64,000 nt of DNA from Geobacteraceae bacterium (GTDB taxonomy: Bacteria > Desulfobacterota > Desulfuromonadia > Geobacterales > Pseudopelobacteraceae). The notes beneath the pieces are model-generated. The model was not told the origin of the DNA. It did no database searches and was given only the letters and a program-made list of their open reading frames with translations. The stretch is from positions 1 to 64,000 of the forward strand of contig DAHZCG010000002.1 of the NCBI GenBank assembly GCA_027404165.1. Reading direction: 5' to 3'. This document shows positions 27,441 through 39,105 of the stretch, one piece after another; the first letter of the stretch is position 1; each line of letters starts with the position of its first letter. The position numbers and the translations under genes are program-made.

Positions 27441-28292
27441 ATGGCTAATTTCACCGTTGTCCTCGCCCAGGTAAAGCCCAAACTCGGCTGCGTAGCCGAT
27501 AATCTTGCGCTCATTGAGGAGCGCATCCAACAGGCAACAGCTGCCAAGGCCGATCTGATCGTCTTTCCTGAACTGGCCCTGACCGGCTATTTCCTCAAAG
27601 ACCTGGTACCGGAGGTCGCCCGGCGGGTGGACTCGCCGGAGATCCGGCGATTGGTGGAGCTTTCCCGTACTATTTCTATCGCAATCGGCTTTGTCGAAGT
27701 CACACGCGACTATCGTTTTTTCAACTCGGCACTCTATCTCGAGGACGGCGCCATCAAACACCTGCACCGCAAGGTATACCTCCCCACCTATGGGCTGTTC
27801 GATGAACAGCGCTACTTTGCTCACGGCGAACAGTTCCGTGCATTCGATACAAAGCTTGGCCGTGTGGGCCTACTGATCTGCGAAGACATGTGGCACCTTT
27901 CAGCCTCCTATATCCTGGCCATGGACGGCGCCACCTTGCTGGTCTGCCTCTCCAGCAGCCCCGGACGCGGAATCGACGGCGAATCACTGGGTTCAGCCAA
28001 CGCATGGCAGCAGCTGACCTCCACTACCGCCATGTTTCTCAACTGCAGGGTATTATATTGCAACCGGGTCGGCTATGAAGACGGGGTCAATTTCTGGGGC
28101 GGTTCAGAGTACGTCGCCCCGTCGGGTGAGTCACTGGCACGCGCCACCCTACTGGAGGAAGATATGCTGGTCACGACAGTCGAAGAGGGCGCCTTGCGTC
28201 GCGAACGGATCTTCTCCCCCATGCTGCGGGACGAAAACCTTTTTGTGACCATGCAGGAACTGCGGCGCATCAAACGCGAAAGGTGTCTGTAA
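27441..28292 (+). CDS. Nitrilase-superfamily amidase, likely glutaminase partner of NadE
   Basis: A 283-residue carbon-nitrogen hydrolase with the Glu-Lys-Cys triad: Glu in [10 protein letters not shown], Lys in [10 protein letters not shown], Cys in LLICEDMWH. The closest functional type is the glutaminase domain of glutamine-dependent NAD synthetase, normally fused to NadE. Here the next gene is nadE and overlaps by one base (TAATG), so the two proteins probably work together, this one releasing ammonia from glutamine. The start at 27441 is preferred because AAGGAG lies six bases ahead; the ATG at 27435 directly abuts that site. Confidence 0.8.
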   Translation: MANFTVVLAQVKPKLGCVADNLALIEERIQQATAAKADLIVFPELALTGYFLKDLVPEVARRVDSPEIRRLVELSRTISIAIGFVEVTRDYRFFNSALYLEDGAIKHLHRKVYLPTYGLFDEQRYFAHGEQFRAFDTKLGRVGLLICEDMWHLSASYILAMDGATLLVCLSSSPGRGIDGESLGSANAWQQLTSTTAMFLNCRVLYCNRVGYEDGVNFWGGSEYVAPSGESLARATLLEEDMLVTTVEEGALRRERIFSPMLRDENLFVTMQELRRIKRERCL

Positions 28293-29113
28293 TGGCGGGG
28301 TTAGGAGTAAATACCGGATTATTGCGGCAGTTGCTGGTAGGCTTCATTCGGGACGAGGTGCGCAAAGTCGGAGTCAACAAGGTTGTACTGGGACTGTCGG
28401 GCGGCATCGACTCGGCCCTGGTGGCTTTCATCGCGGCTGAAGCCCTCGGCCCCGAAAACGTCCAGGCCATCTGCATGCCCTACAAGACCAGCAACCCGGA
28501 GAGCGAGGCCCATGCCAGGCTCGTGGCACAGGCCTGCGGGGTGTCCATCTCGGTCCTGCCGATTACGCCGATGGTGGACGCCTATTTCGAGATGTTCCCC
28601 GACGCCGACAACATGCGGCGCGGCAACAAAATGGCCCGGGAGCGTATGACAATTCTTTTTGACCATTCCGCCCTGCTGCCGGCACTGGTGCTGGGAACCA
28701 GCAACAAAACCGAACTGCTTCTGGGGTACGGCACCCTCTACGGTGATATGGCCAGCGCCCTGAACGCCATCGGCGATCTGTATAAAACCCAGGTCTGGGA
28801 GCTATCGGAGGCCGTGGGTATTCCACGGGAAGTCGTTACCAAAAAACCTTCGGCCGACCTGTGGGCCGGCCAGACAGACGAAGAAGAGCTGGGTTTTTCC
28901 TACCGTCAGGTGGATGAACTGCTCTACCGCATGGTGGACCTGCGCCTGACCAGGGATGAATTGATCATGGCCGGATTCGAGGCATCATTTGTGGATGATA
29001 TTTACAAAAAAGTGCAGAACTCACATTTCAAACGGCGACTGCCGTTAATTGCCAAAGTTTCCAACCGTACGATTGACCGGGATTTCCGCTATTCCCGTGA
29101 TTGGGGTAAATAG
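28292..29113 (+). CDS. nadE: NAD+ synthetase (synthetase domain only)
   Basis: Converts nicotinate adenine dinucleotide, ATP and ammonia to NAD+. The 273-residue protein has the P-loop [20 protein letters not shown], then [37 protein letters not shown] and the [18 protein letters not shown] segment. It has the length of ammonia-dependent NadE, but is coupled by a TAATG overlap to an amidase gene that could supply ammonia, making a split version of the glutamine-dependent enzyme. pncA, pncB and nudC elsewhere in the window belong to the same metabolism. Confidence 0.92.
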   Translation: MAGLGVNTGLLRQLLVGFIRDEVRKVGVNKVVLGLSGGIDSALVAFIAAEALGPENVQAICMPYKTSNPESEAHARLVAQACGVSISVLPITPMVDAYFEMFPDADNMRRGNKMARERMTILFDHSALLPALVLGTSNKTELLLGYGTLYGDMASALNAIGDLYKTQVWELSEAVGIPREVVTKKPSADLWAGQTDEEELGFSYRQVDELLYRMVDLRLTRDELIMAGFEASFVDDIYKKVQNSHFKRRLPLIAKVSNRTIDRDFRYSRDWGK

Positions 29114-29115
29114 AG

Positions 29116-29472
29116 ATGGCACGGGACACGTCATCGACACTGGTCTATTCATCTGAAACCGGCATGGTAAAGCAGTGTGCCACTCCAACCCACATGAAAG
29201 CAAAACAACCGTCCAACCAGGCAACACCCAGCGACGGCACGGTGCGCCTGCGGCGTGAAACCAAAGGTCGTGGCGGTGGCACGGTTATCGTCATCAGCGG
29301 CGTGCCACTGGCGGAAGCTGCGCTGAAAGAATTGGCTGGGGCACTAAAAAAACGTTGCGGCTGTGGAGGCACCGTCAAGAACGGCATTATTGAAATCCAG
29401 GGCGATCATCGCGATACTCTCCTCCTTGAGTTACAGGCGCGCGGTTACCGCGTAAAACTGTCGGGAGGATAG
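29116..29472 (+). CDS. yciH: SUI1/YciH family translation factor
   Basis: A 118-residue protein related to eukaryotic eIF1. After an unconserved 45-residue N-terminus comes the SUI1 domain: VRLRRETKGRGGGTVIVISG, then LKELAGALKKRCGCGGTVKN, GIIEIQGDHRD and LLLELQARGYRVKLSG. YciH can affect start-codon choice and is linked to stress responses in E. coli; its role here is inferred from family only. It begins two bases after the nadE stop. Confidence 0.9.
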   Translation: MARDTSSTLVYSSETGMVKQCATPTHMKAKQPSNQATPSDGTVRLRRETKGRGGGTVIVISGVPLAEAALKELAGALKKRCGCGGTVKNGIIEIQGDHRDTLLLELQARGYRVKLSGG

Positions 29473-29499
29473 TTTACATAAATCAAGGCAATAAATATC

Positions 29500-29528
29500 T
29501 TGACCCCGTGTAATTTTTCCCATATTTT
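29500..29528 (+). promoter_or_regulatory. Possible promoter of tRNA-Leu
   Basis: TTGACC (29500-29505) and TATTTT (29523-29528) are 17 bases apart and lie about 60 bases before the tRNA-Leu gene in a very AT-rich stretch. Other AT-rich hexamers nearby could serve instead. Confidence 0.4.
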
Positions 29529-29590
29529 TATTTATTCAAATTATAGCTCTTGGTTATAACTGTGCCAGACTAGATTGTTGAAATTTCAAT

Positions 29591-29675
29591 GCGAGAGTGG
29601 CGGAATTGGCAGACGCACCAGACTTAGGATCTGGCACCGTAAGGTATAGGAGTTCAAGTCTCCTCTCTCGCACCA
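29591..29675 (+). tRNA. tRNA-Leu (anticodon UAG)
   Basis: The 85-base gene begins GCGAGAG, pairing with CTCTCGC at the 3' end, and encodes its own CCA. The anticodon loop CTTAGGA between CCAGA and TCTGG gives UAG. A long variable arm, as in all tRNA-Leu, is present. Confidence 0.95.
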
Positions 29676-29735
29676 TTTACTTTAACCTCCCACTACACCG
29701 CCGAAAATACCATTTCATCAGGAAAGGTCACACCA

Positions 29736-31046
29736 ATGCAGGTTACTGTCGAAACGATAAACCCCGTCACCAAGAAAATCTCCATCGAAATTCCGGCGGA
29801 GCGCGTCGATGCCGAAATCGAGAAAACGTATGCTGGTATTCAGAAAAAAGCCAAACTGCAGGGCTTTCGACCGGGCAAGGCCCCCTTACAGCTGATAAAA
29901 CGCACCTATAGCGACAGCATGCGTGACGAAGTCATGCGGCGTTTTTACGAGCAGACTCTGTTCAAAGCCCTGGATGACCACAAGATTGAACCGATTGATT
30001 CGCCCACCATTGAAAGCGACGTCCTTGAGCAGGGAACGCCGTTCAAATACAGTGCACTGGTAGAAATCATGCCGGAGATCCTGCTGAACAACTATACCGG
30101 CTTCGAGATCAGCAAAGAGAAGTTTGTTCTTAACCCCGACAATATCGAGGGCGAGATTAAACGCATGCAGGAAAACATGGCCCAGCTCATCCCGCTGGAT
30201 GAGGCTGCTGTTGTGGAGAACGGCCATATCGTTTCACTTGATTACGATTTTTCCGTGAAGGGCTTTCCGGAAGAAAGCAATAGCGCCCAGGAAGCCGAAC
30301 TTGAGGTAGGTGCTCAAAAGATGCCGGCCGGCTTCGAAGAGCAACTGATCGGCATGAAATGCGGAGAGGCGAAAGAGATCCGCATCACCCTGCCCGAAGG
30401 CTACCGCACCAAGGAAGCAGCCGGCAAGGAAGGCGTATTCATGGTAACTCTTAAGGAGATCAAGCGGAAAGAGCTTCCCGAGCTTAACGATGATTTTGCC
30501 CAGCAGTTTGGCGAATACGAAACCATGGATCTGTTGCGCGCCAAGATGGCCGAATATCTTCAAAAGCAGGAGACCGACCGTATCGAGAATGAGCTGAAAG
30601 AGCGCGTTATTCAGGTATTAATAGAAAAGAACCCGCTGGATGTTCCACAATCAATGGTTAAGCGCCAGCTGGACCATATGCTGGAAAATCTCAAGAACCG
30701 CCTCAAAGGCCAGCGCATGTCCATCGAAATGATGGGTCTTGACGACGAAGGTTTCCGCCTGCGCTTCCGCGACGCTGCCGAAGACAAGGTCAAGGGAGGG
30801 CTGCTGCTGATGGCACTGGTAGAGAAGGAAGATATCAGCGTCAGCGATGAGGACCTGACAGAACGCTATGAGCTGATCGCCGCGGGAAACCCGGATATGC
30901 TGGGACGCATCAAGGAATATTACTCGACAAACAAGAACGCCCAACATGCCTTGACCGCCGAGATCAAGGAGGACAAGGCCATCCGCTTTCTGCTGGACAA
31001 CGCCGTGGTTACCGAGATCGACGCCGCAGAGTTGCCTGCGAAATAA
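29736..31046 (+). CDS. tig: Trigger factor
   Basis: A 436-residue ribosome-bound chaperone and prolyl isomerase that meets nascent chains. The ribosome-binding signature GFRPGKAP is near residue 45, the FKBP-like domain covers about 160-245 (NGHIVSLDYDFSVKGFPEES, then FEEQLIGMKCGEAKEIRITL), and a helical C-terminal chaperone part follows. It is 44 bases ahead of clpP-clpX, the usual order tig-clpP-clpX. The start is supported by AGGAAAGG upstream. Confidence 0.95.
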   Translation: MQVTVETINPVTKKISIEIPAERVDAEIEKTYAGIQKKAKLQGFRPGKAPLQLIKRTYSDSMRDEVMRRFYEQTLFKALDDHKIEPIDSPTIESDVLEQGTPFKYSALVEIMPEILLNNYTGFEISKEKFVLNPDNIEGEIKRMQENMAQLIPLDEAAVVENGHIVSLDYDFSVKGFPEESNSAQEAELEVGAQKMPAGFEEQLIGMKCGEAKEIRITLPEGYRTKEAAGKEGVFMVTLKEIKRKELPELNDDFAQQFGEYETMDLLRAKMAEYLQKQETDRIENELKERVIQVLIEKNPLDVPQSMVKRQLDHMLENLKNRLKGQRMSIEMMGLDDEGFRLRFRDAAEDKVKGGLLLMALVEKEDISVSDEDLTERYELIAAGNPDMLGRIKEYYSTNKNAQHALTAEIKEDKAIRFLLDNAVVTEIDAAELPAK

Positions 31047-31090
31047 CACGAAATACCTGTGCGGTTTAACGGAATAACAGAGAGGGCACC

Positions 31091-31690
31091 ATGTATATCC
31101 CGATAGTAGTAGAACAGACCGGACGCGGTGAACGCTCGTATGACATATATTCGCGCCTGCTGAAAGAACGCATCATTTTTCTGGGGGGTGGCATTGACGA
31201 TCATGTCGCCAACCTGATTATCGCCCAGCTTCTGTTTCTCGAAGCCGAAGACGCTGACAAGGACATCCATCTTTACATAAACTCCCCGGGCGGCGTGGTC
31301 ACTGCCGGCATGGCGATCTTTGACACCATGCGCTACATCAAGGCCCCGGTCTCAACCATCTGCGTCGGGCAGGCGGCCTCCATGGGTGCCTTTCTGCTGG
31401 CAGCCGGCGAAAAGGGCAAACGCTTCAGCCTCAACCATTCCAGGATTATGATCCATCAACCTCTGGGAGGGTTTCAGGGGCAAGCCACGGACATCAACAT
31501 CCATGCCAGAGAAATCCTGCGCATGAAGGATGAACTGAATGGCCTGCTTGCCGAGCTGACCGGTCAAAAAGTTGAGAAGGTTGAAAATGATACCGAACGC
31601 GACTATTTCATGTCCGCCGTTGAAGCTAAGGAATATGGACTGATCGATGCTATCGTAACCAGGAATACGGCCAGCGGAGGTGCACCATGA
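31091..31690 (+). CDS. clpP: ATP-dependent Clp protease proteolytic subunit
   Basis: The serine peptidase that forms the double-heptamer barrel used by ClpX and ClpA. In this 199-residue protein the triad is Ser97 ([15 protein letters not shown]), His122 ([11 protein letters not shown]) and Asp171 ([11 protein letters not shown]). The gene overlaps clpX by four bases (ATGA) and follows tig, the conserved arrangement. The start follows AGAGGGCACC. Confidence 0.96.
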   Translation: MYIPIVVEQTGRGERSYDIYSRLLKERIIFLGGGIDDHVANLIIAQLLFLEAEDADKDIHLYINSPGGVVTAGMAIFDTMRYIKAPVSTICVGQAASMGAFLLAAGEKGKRFSLNHSRIMIHQPLGGFQGQATDINIHAREILRMKDELNGLLAELTGQKVEKVENDTERDYFMSAVEAKEYGLIDAIVTRNTASGGAP

Positions 31691-32943
31691 GTCGTCGGGA
31701 TACGAACCAGGAAAATCTGACCTGCTCCTTCTGTGGCAAGAGCCAGGAAGAGGTCAAAAAACTCATCGCCGGACCGGCGGTCTATATCTGTGATGAATGC
31801 ATCGAACTCTGCAACGACATCATCGCTGAAGAGATGAAGATGGAAGAAACCCTGGGACCGGATATGAAAAAACTGCCCAAACCCAGGGAGATCAAGGACA
31901 TCCTTGACGAATACGTCATCGGTCAGGACAAAGCGAAGAAAGTACTCTCCGTAGCGGTCTACAACCACTATAAGCGTATCGAATCCGGTCAGAAGCCGGG
32001 TGAAGTCGAAATGCAGAAAAGCAACATCCTGCTGTTAGGCCCGACCGGTTCGGGCAAAACACTGCTGGCCCAGACCCTGGCCCGCATCCTCAAGGTTCCG
32101 TTTGCCATGGCCGACGCCACCAACCTGACCGAAGCCGGTTATGTGGGCGAAGATGTGGAGAACATCATTCTGACCTTGCTGCAGGCGGCGGATTATGATG
32201 TGGAGCGTGCCCAGAAGGGCATTGTCTACATCGATGAGATCGATAAGATCGCCCGCAAGAGCGAATCGCCATCGCTTACCCGCGACGTGTCCGGCGAAGG
32301 TGTGCAACAGGCCCTGCTCAAGATCATCGAAGGTACGGTGGCCAGCATCCCGCCCAAAGGCGGTCGCAAACATCCACAGCAGGAATTCATGAAGGTCGAT
32401 ACCACCAATATACTTTTCATTTGCGGTGGCGCCTTTGCCGGCCTGGAAAGTGTCATTCAGCAGCGCATCGGCATGAAAAGCCTGGGATTCGGCGCCGATG
32501 TCAAGAAACGAGCCGAAAAGAAGCTCGGGGAGCTGCTCCTCAATGTCACGCCTGACGACCTGCTCAAATACGGCTACATACCGGAGTTCATCGGCAGACT
32601 ACCCATGTTGGCAACCCTGACCGAACTGGATGAAGATGCCATGGTACAGATTCTCAAGGAACCCAAGAACGCATTGGTCAAACAGTACCAGAAACTGTTT
32701 GATCTGGAAGGCGTCCGACTGCGATTTACCGACGGCTCGCTGGTGGCCATTGCCAAAGAGGCACTCAAGCGCAACACCGGCGCGCGCGGTTTGCGTTCCA
32801 TTCTGGAAAACTCCATGCTGGATATCATGTATGACGTACCATCCCAGCCAAACGTCAGAGAGGTTGTCATCAGCGAAGACGTCATCTATCACAAGGAAAA
32901 ACCGATCGTGGTCTATGAGCAGCAGGTGAATGACGCCGCCTGA
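31687..32943 (+). CDS. clpX: ATP-dependent Clp protease ATP-binding subunit ClpX
   Basis: The AAA+ unfoldase that feeds ClpP. The 418-residue protein starts with the zinc-binding domain ([13 protein letters not shown] and [10 protein letters not shown]), then the AAA+ core with Walker [20 protein letters not shown], Walker [13 protein letters not shown], the ClpP-contact loop with IGF (CLGFGAD in this protein: [10 protein letters not shown] differs from IGF) and the sensor-2 region [12 protein letters not shown]. It overlaps clpP and is followed by HU after about 200 bases. Confidence 0.96.
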   Translation: MSRRDTNQENLTCSFCGKSQEEVKKLIAGPAVYICDECIELCNDIIAEEMKMEETLGPDMKKLPKPREIKDILDEYVIGQDKAKKVLSVAVYNHYKRIESGQKPGEVEMQKSNILLLGPTGSGKTLLAQTLARILKVPFAMADATNLTEAGYVGEDVENIILTLLQAADYDVERAQKGIVYIDEIDKIARKSESPSLTRDVSGEGVQQALLKIIEGTVASIPPKGGRKHPQQEFMKVDTTNILFICGGAFAGLESVIQQRIGMKSLGFGADVKKRAEKKLGELLLNVTPDDLLKYGYIPEFIGRLPMLATLTELDEDAMVQILKEPKNALVKQYQKLFDLEGVRLRFTDGSLVAIAKEALKRNTGARGLRSILENSMLDIMYDVPSQPNVREVVISEDVIYHKEKPIVVYEQQVNDAA

Positions 32944-33080
32944 CATCCCTGCGATAAATATGTGCAATTTTAATGAATTACACGGACAGTCGGGCTAAGC
33001 ACGTTATCCGCCACTCGCATACCAAATTCGTAAAAAGTCTCTCATTGCCCGTAAACTGTGCGTTTGCGAGTATTATTTTC

Positions 33081-33108
33081 TTGACAGTGCACGAAATAAT
33101 CTGATAAA
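33081..33108 (+). promoter_or_regulatory. Promoter of the HU gene
   Basis: A perfect TTGACA at 33081-33086 and GATAAA at 33103-33108 (16-base spacer) lie 45 bases before the HU start codon. Confidence 0.6.
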
Positions 33109-33152
33109 CAGTGAGTCGCTTTGTACTCACAAACATTTTCAGGAGGTGTAAC

Positions 33153-33431
33153 ATGACAAAAGCTGAACTGATTAGCGCAGTAGCAGAAAAGGCCGGTTTG
33201 AAGAAGGTTGAAGCCGAGAAAGCCGTTGCAGCTTTCATCTGTTCTGTAACAACCGCTCTGAAAAAAGGCGACAAGCTGAGCTTGGTTGGTTTTGGCACCT
33301 TCTCGACCGCTAAAAGGGCTGCCCGTAAAGGTCAGAATCCACAGACCGGCAAAAAAATCAACATCCCAGCTGCTACTGTTCCCAAGTTCAAGCCTGGTAA
33401 GACTCTGAAGGAAGCCGTAAACAGCAAATAA
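33153..33431 (+). CDS. hup: DNA-binding protein HU
   Basis: A 92-residue nucleoid protein that bends and compacts DNA. The start MTKAELISAVAEKAGLKK and the signature GFGTFSTAKRAARKGQNPQ with the DNA-binding arm and the C-terminal KFKPGKTLKEAVN are textbook for the family. The ATG at 33153 has AGGAGG seven bases upstream; an in-frame ATG at 33111 lies in the promoter and is not used. Its own promoter sits at 33081-33108. Genes of this type often sit after clpX-lon; no lon is in the window. Confidence 0.95.
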   Translation: MTKAELISAVAEKAGLKKVEAEKAVAAFICSVTTALKKGDKLSLVGFGTFSTAKRAARKGQNPQTGKKINIPAATVPKFKPGKTLKEAVNSK

Positions 33432-33461
33432 TTTTTTTCACAAGCACCTGTTTGTGATTGC

Positions 33462-33538
33462 GGGGTTGTAGCTCAGTCGGTTAGAGTGCCAGCCTGTCAC
33501 GCTGGAAGTCGCGGGTTCGAGCCCCGTCAACCCCGCCA
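33462..33538 (+). tRNA. tRNA-Asp (anticodon GUC), first copy
   Basis: 77 bases, acceptor GGGGTTG paired with CAACCCC, discriminator G and an encoded CCA. The anticodon loop CTGTCAC gives GUC. It is identical to the copy at 33677-33753. Confidence 0.95.
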
Positions 33539-33547
33539 TAAAAATAT

Positions 33548-33623
33548 GGGCGAATAGCTCAGCTGGGAGAGCGCCAGCCTTACAAGCTGGATGTCACAGG
33601 TTCGATCCCTGTTTCGCCCACCA
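33548..33623 (+). tRNA. tRNA-Val (anticodon UAC)
   Basis: 76 bases, acceptor GGGCGAA paired with TTCGCCC, discriminator A and encoded CCA. The anticodon loop CTTACAA gives UAC. It is nine bases after the first tRNA-Asp and 10 bases before a strong terminator. Confidence 0.95.
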
Positions 33624-33633
33624 TATTTAGACA

Positions 33634-33661
33634 GGGAAAAGAATCCTTTTCCCTTTTTTTT
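33634..33661 (+). terminator. Intrinsic terminator inside the tRNA cluster
   Basis: GGGAAAAG (33634-33641) pairs perfectly with CTTTTCCC (33646-33653) around a 4-base loop and is followed by eight T. It closes the Asp-Val transcript but lies ahead of the second tRNA-Asp gene. Confidence 0.85.
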
Positions 33662-33676
33662 GCACCGTAGTAGATT

Positions 33677-33753
33677 GGGGTTGTAGCTCAGTCGGTTAGA
33701 GTGCCAGCCTGTCACGCTGGAAGTCGCGGGTTCGAGCCCCGTCAACCCCGCCA
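33677..33753 (+). tRNA. tRNA-Asp (anticodon GUC), second copy
   Basis: 77 bases, identical to the copy at 33462-33538, with encoded CCA. It starts 15 bases after the T run of a terminator, leaving no space for a normal promoter of its own, and is followed by another terminator hairpin. Confidence 0.95.
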
Positions 33754-33759
33754 TTCATC

Positions 33760-33795
33760 AAAAGGGTATCTGCTTAACGGCTGATACCCTTTTGT
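33760..33795 (+). terminator. Intrinsic terminator after the second tRNA-Asp
   Basis: AAAAGGGTATC (33760-33770) pairs with GATACCCTTTT (33783-33793) and ends in T-rich sequence, seven bases after the tRNA. Confidence 0.8.
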
Positions 33796-33833
33796 GTTAT
33801 CAGATCACACGCCGGCTTAGAAAGGTCTTTCGT

Positions 33834-34307
33834 ATGTACGCATCCATCTATAACCAACCCATTCAAAAAGACGCTCCCCTGCCCTTTGCATTGCCAGAGT
33901 GGATTGCCTTGGCACCTTTTGAGGAGTTTTTGGGAATGCGGATAGAGCGTGCTTGCGAAGGGCAGGCGACCCTGACCATGCCATTTTCAGCGGCCCATTG
34001 TCAGGGGATGGGACTGATGCACGGTGGCGCGGTTGTTTCATTGGCAGACACGGCACTGGCGATTGCCATCAAAACAGTGCTGCCAGAGGGAACGCATTTT
34101 GCGACGATTGGCATGAACCTTACGTTTCATGCTCCGGTGCGCTGGGGACAGGTTCGGGCGTGCGCCTCCGTAACAGAACAGACTGAAAGAGACATCAGCG
34201 GCGAGGCTACCATCTTTACCGAGGAGGGTATCAAGGCTGCCACGTTCCACGCCGTATTCCGCATCAAGCAGAACCGGAAGGCGAGCGCAGCAGAACAGGG
34301 TTCATAA
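33834..34307 (+). CDS. PaaI family hotdog thioesterase
   Basis: A 157-residue hotdog-fold thioesterase. The family core is [18 protein letters not shown], with the catalytic acidic residue expected in the helix after the HGG motif, and [20 protein letters not shown]. The acyl-CoA substrate is unknown. The ATG at 33834 follows AAAGG; an in-frame ATG at 33792 lies in the terminator of the tRNA cluster. Its 3' end overlaps the 3' end of the convergent NtrC-type regulator by six bases. Confidence 0.82.
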   Translation: MYASIYNQPIQKDAPLPFALPEWIALAPFEEFLGMRIERACEGQATLTMPFSAAHCQGMGLMHGGAVVSLADTALAIAIKTVLPEGTHFATIGMNLTFHAPVRWGQVRACASVTEQTERDISGEATIFTEEGIKAATFHAVFRIKQNRKASAAEQGS

Positions 34308-35699
34308 TTCAGGGGTTGCCAGCCTCTCCATCCGTTTCATCTTCTCAACCAGCGTTGTCCTGTTGATTCCCAACAAGGCAGCCGCCCGCGCCTTGACCCC
34401 GCCAGCCAGTACCAGTGCCTGATCAATCAATTTACGCTCGATCTCCGCAATCGCCGTTACCATATCCATGCCTTGCTCAGTCAATTCCAGGCAGATATCA
34501 CCGGAAACAACACCCTGTCCGCACATCTCAACCGGCAGGTCCTCGATATGGATGACATCCCCTTCCGTCAGCGCCACCAGGCGTTCGACCAGATTCTCCA
34601 GCTCACGAACATTGCCGGGCCAGGCATGCTGTTCAAGAGCTTCTAAAGCCCGCCTGCTGATGGTCATGGGGGAGCGTCCCATCAGATGGTAGAATTTTTC
34701 AAGAAAGACCGACACCAGCGCCATGATATCCTGTTTACGTTCCCGCAAGGGTGGCAGATGCAGCGGTATGACGTTGAGACGGTAATAAAGATCTTCGCGG
34801 AATTGCCCCTGGCGGACCTGCTGTTCCAGATCAATGTTTGTCGCTGAAAGTACGCGGACATCGAGCTTGACCGGCTTATTCGAACCGACGCGATCCACCT
34901 CCTGCTCCTGCAGGACACGCAGGAGCTTGGTTTGCAGATGCAGGGGCATGGTGCCAATTTCATCCAGAAAGATGGTGCCATGATTGGCGGCTTCGAATTT
35001 GCCGGCTTTGTCCCGGATTGCTCCGGTAAAAGCCCCACGCACATGACCGAATAATTCGCTTTCAAGCAACATTTCCGGAATGGCACTACAGTTGACCGCC
35101 ACAAATGGCTTGTGTTTGCGCATGCCGTTATAGTGCAGCGCACGCGCCACCAATTCTTTTCCGGTACCTGATTCACCGGTAATCAAAACCGTTGAATCCG
35201 TTTTGACAATACGCGACATGCGTTCGAAAACGGCCTTCATGGCTGAGGAGGTGCCGATGATGTTACTGAACTCGAAGCGCCCCTGCAGCTGTTTACGGAG
35301 ATAGACATTCTCGGACAGCAGTTGCTGCTTTTCCAAGGCCTTGTTGAGTACAAGCTTGAGTTCCTCAAAATTTACCGGTTTGGTAATATAGTCGAAAGCC
35401 CCCTCTTTCATGGCACTGACAGCTGTCTCAGCCGAGGCAAAACCGGTGACAACGATCACCTCTGTCGTGGGCGACAGACGACGGGAATGCTGGAGGATTT
35501 CGATGCCGCTTTTATCCGGCAGGAACAGATCCGATACAACCAGACTAAACGACTCCCGGTCCAGGATTTCCAGGGCCTGTGTACCTGTGGCCGCCAGGCT
35601 GACGGTATAGCCAGCCGACGTGAGCAGTTGTCCCAATACCTCCCGGCCTGAGTCGTCGTCGTCGATCAGCAGTATGTGTATGCCGGATTCGTGTGCCAT
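34302..35699 (-). CDS. Sigma-54-dependent response regulator (NtrC family)
   Basis: A 465-residue transcription activator. The receiver domain has the phospho-acceptor Asp57 (VVSDLFLPD) and the acidic DDDD pocket. The AAA+ domain (about 140-375) has Walker [16 protein letters not shown], the intact sigma-54 contact loop GAFTGA and Walker [13 protein letters not shown] Fis-type helix-turn-helix ends the protein ([18 protein letters not shown]). No histidine kinase gene is adjacent, so it is an orphan regulator in this window. Its targets cannot be read here, though a sigma-54 promoter occurs at 51245-51261. Confidence 0.92.
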   Translation of the reverse strand: MAHESGIHILLIDDDDSGREVLGQLLTSAGYTVSLAATGTQALEILDRESFSLVVSDLFLPDKSGIEILQHSRRLSPTTEVIVVTGFASAETAVSAMKEGAFDYITKPVNFEELKLVLNKALEKQQLLSENVYLRKQLQGRFEFSNIIGTSSAMKAVFERMSRIVKTDSTVLITGESGTGKELVARALHYNGMRKHKPFVAVNCSAIPEMLLESELFGHVRGAFTGAIRDKAGKFEAANHGTIFLDEIGTMPLHLQTKLLRVLQEQEVDRVGSNKPVKLDVRVLSATNIDLEQQVRQGQFREDLYYRLNVIPLHLPPLRERKQDIMALVSVFLEKFYHLMGRSPMTISRRALEALEQHAWPGNVRELENLVERLVALTEGDVIHIEDLPVEMCGQGVVSGDICLELTEQGMDMVTAIAEIERKLIDQALVLAGGVKARAAALLGINRTTLVEKMKRMERLATPEL

Positions 35700-35797
35700 C
35701 AGTGGTTCACCTTACTGTTTACATGTTCTGAGGGGCATTTAATCGGCAAACGCCCATAATTGCAATCAGAAAGTAACATCACCATCAATATCCACAG

Positions 35798-35831
35798 TCA
35801 GAAGCCCCCTCCTTGCGGTGGGGGCTTCTGA
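35798..35831 (-). terminator. Hairpin after bioA
   Basis: TCAGAAGCCCCC pairs with GGGGGCTTCTGA in a long GC-rich stem immediately past the bioA stop. No T run follows, so it may act as a weak terminator or protect the 3' end. Confidence 0.6.
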
Positions 35832-35833
35832 GT

Positions 35834-38897
<3,064 letters not shown>

Positions 38898-39105
38898 GTA
38901 ACCCTCCGGGAATAGCGATAACATAGCCCCGCTTCATTTGTCAACCAGACAACAATCATGCGTTAACAAGCCGCCTTTTAGACGAATCCATCGTGAGCGG
39001 TTCACAGGCCGGACCGGTAAAACTTTCGCTGGACAAAACAGAACTAAACATACTATTTCTGAAGATATACAAATTGAGTTCATTGAATCTTCCGGGTCAC
39101 CTCCC

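Noticed and set aside
33154..33753. CRISPR-like or phage attachment repeats around the tRNA cluster
   Set aside because: The only repeats are the two identical tRNA-Asp genes; there is no spacer array, integrase or island between them in this window.
33527..33754. 75-codon minus-strand frame with segments like TGLEPATSSVTGWHSNRLSY and NRDRTCDIQLVRLALSQLSY
   Set aside because: It is the antisense of the tRNA-Asp and tRNA-Val genes; this type of sequence is a well-known false protein in databases.
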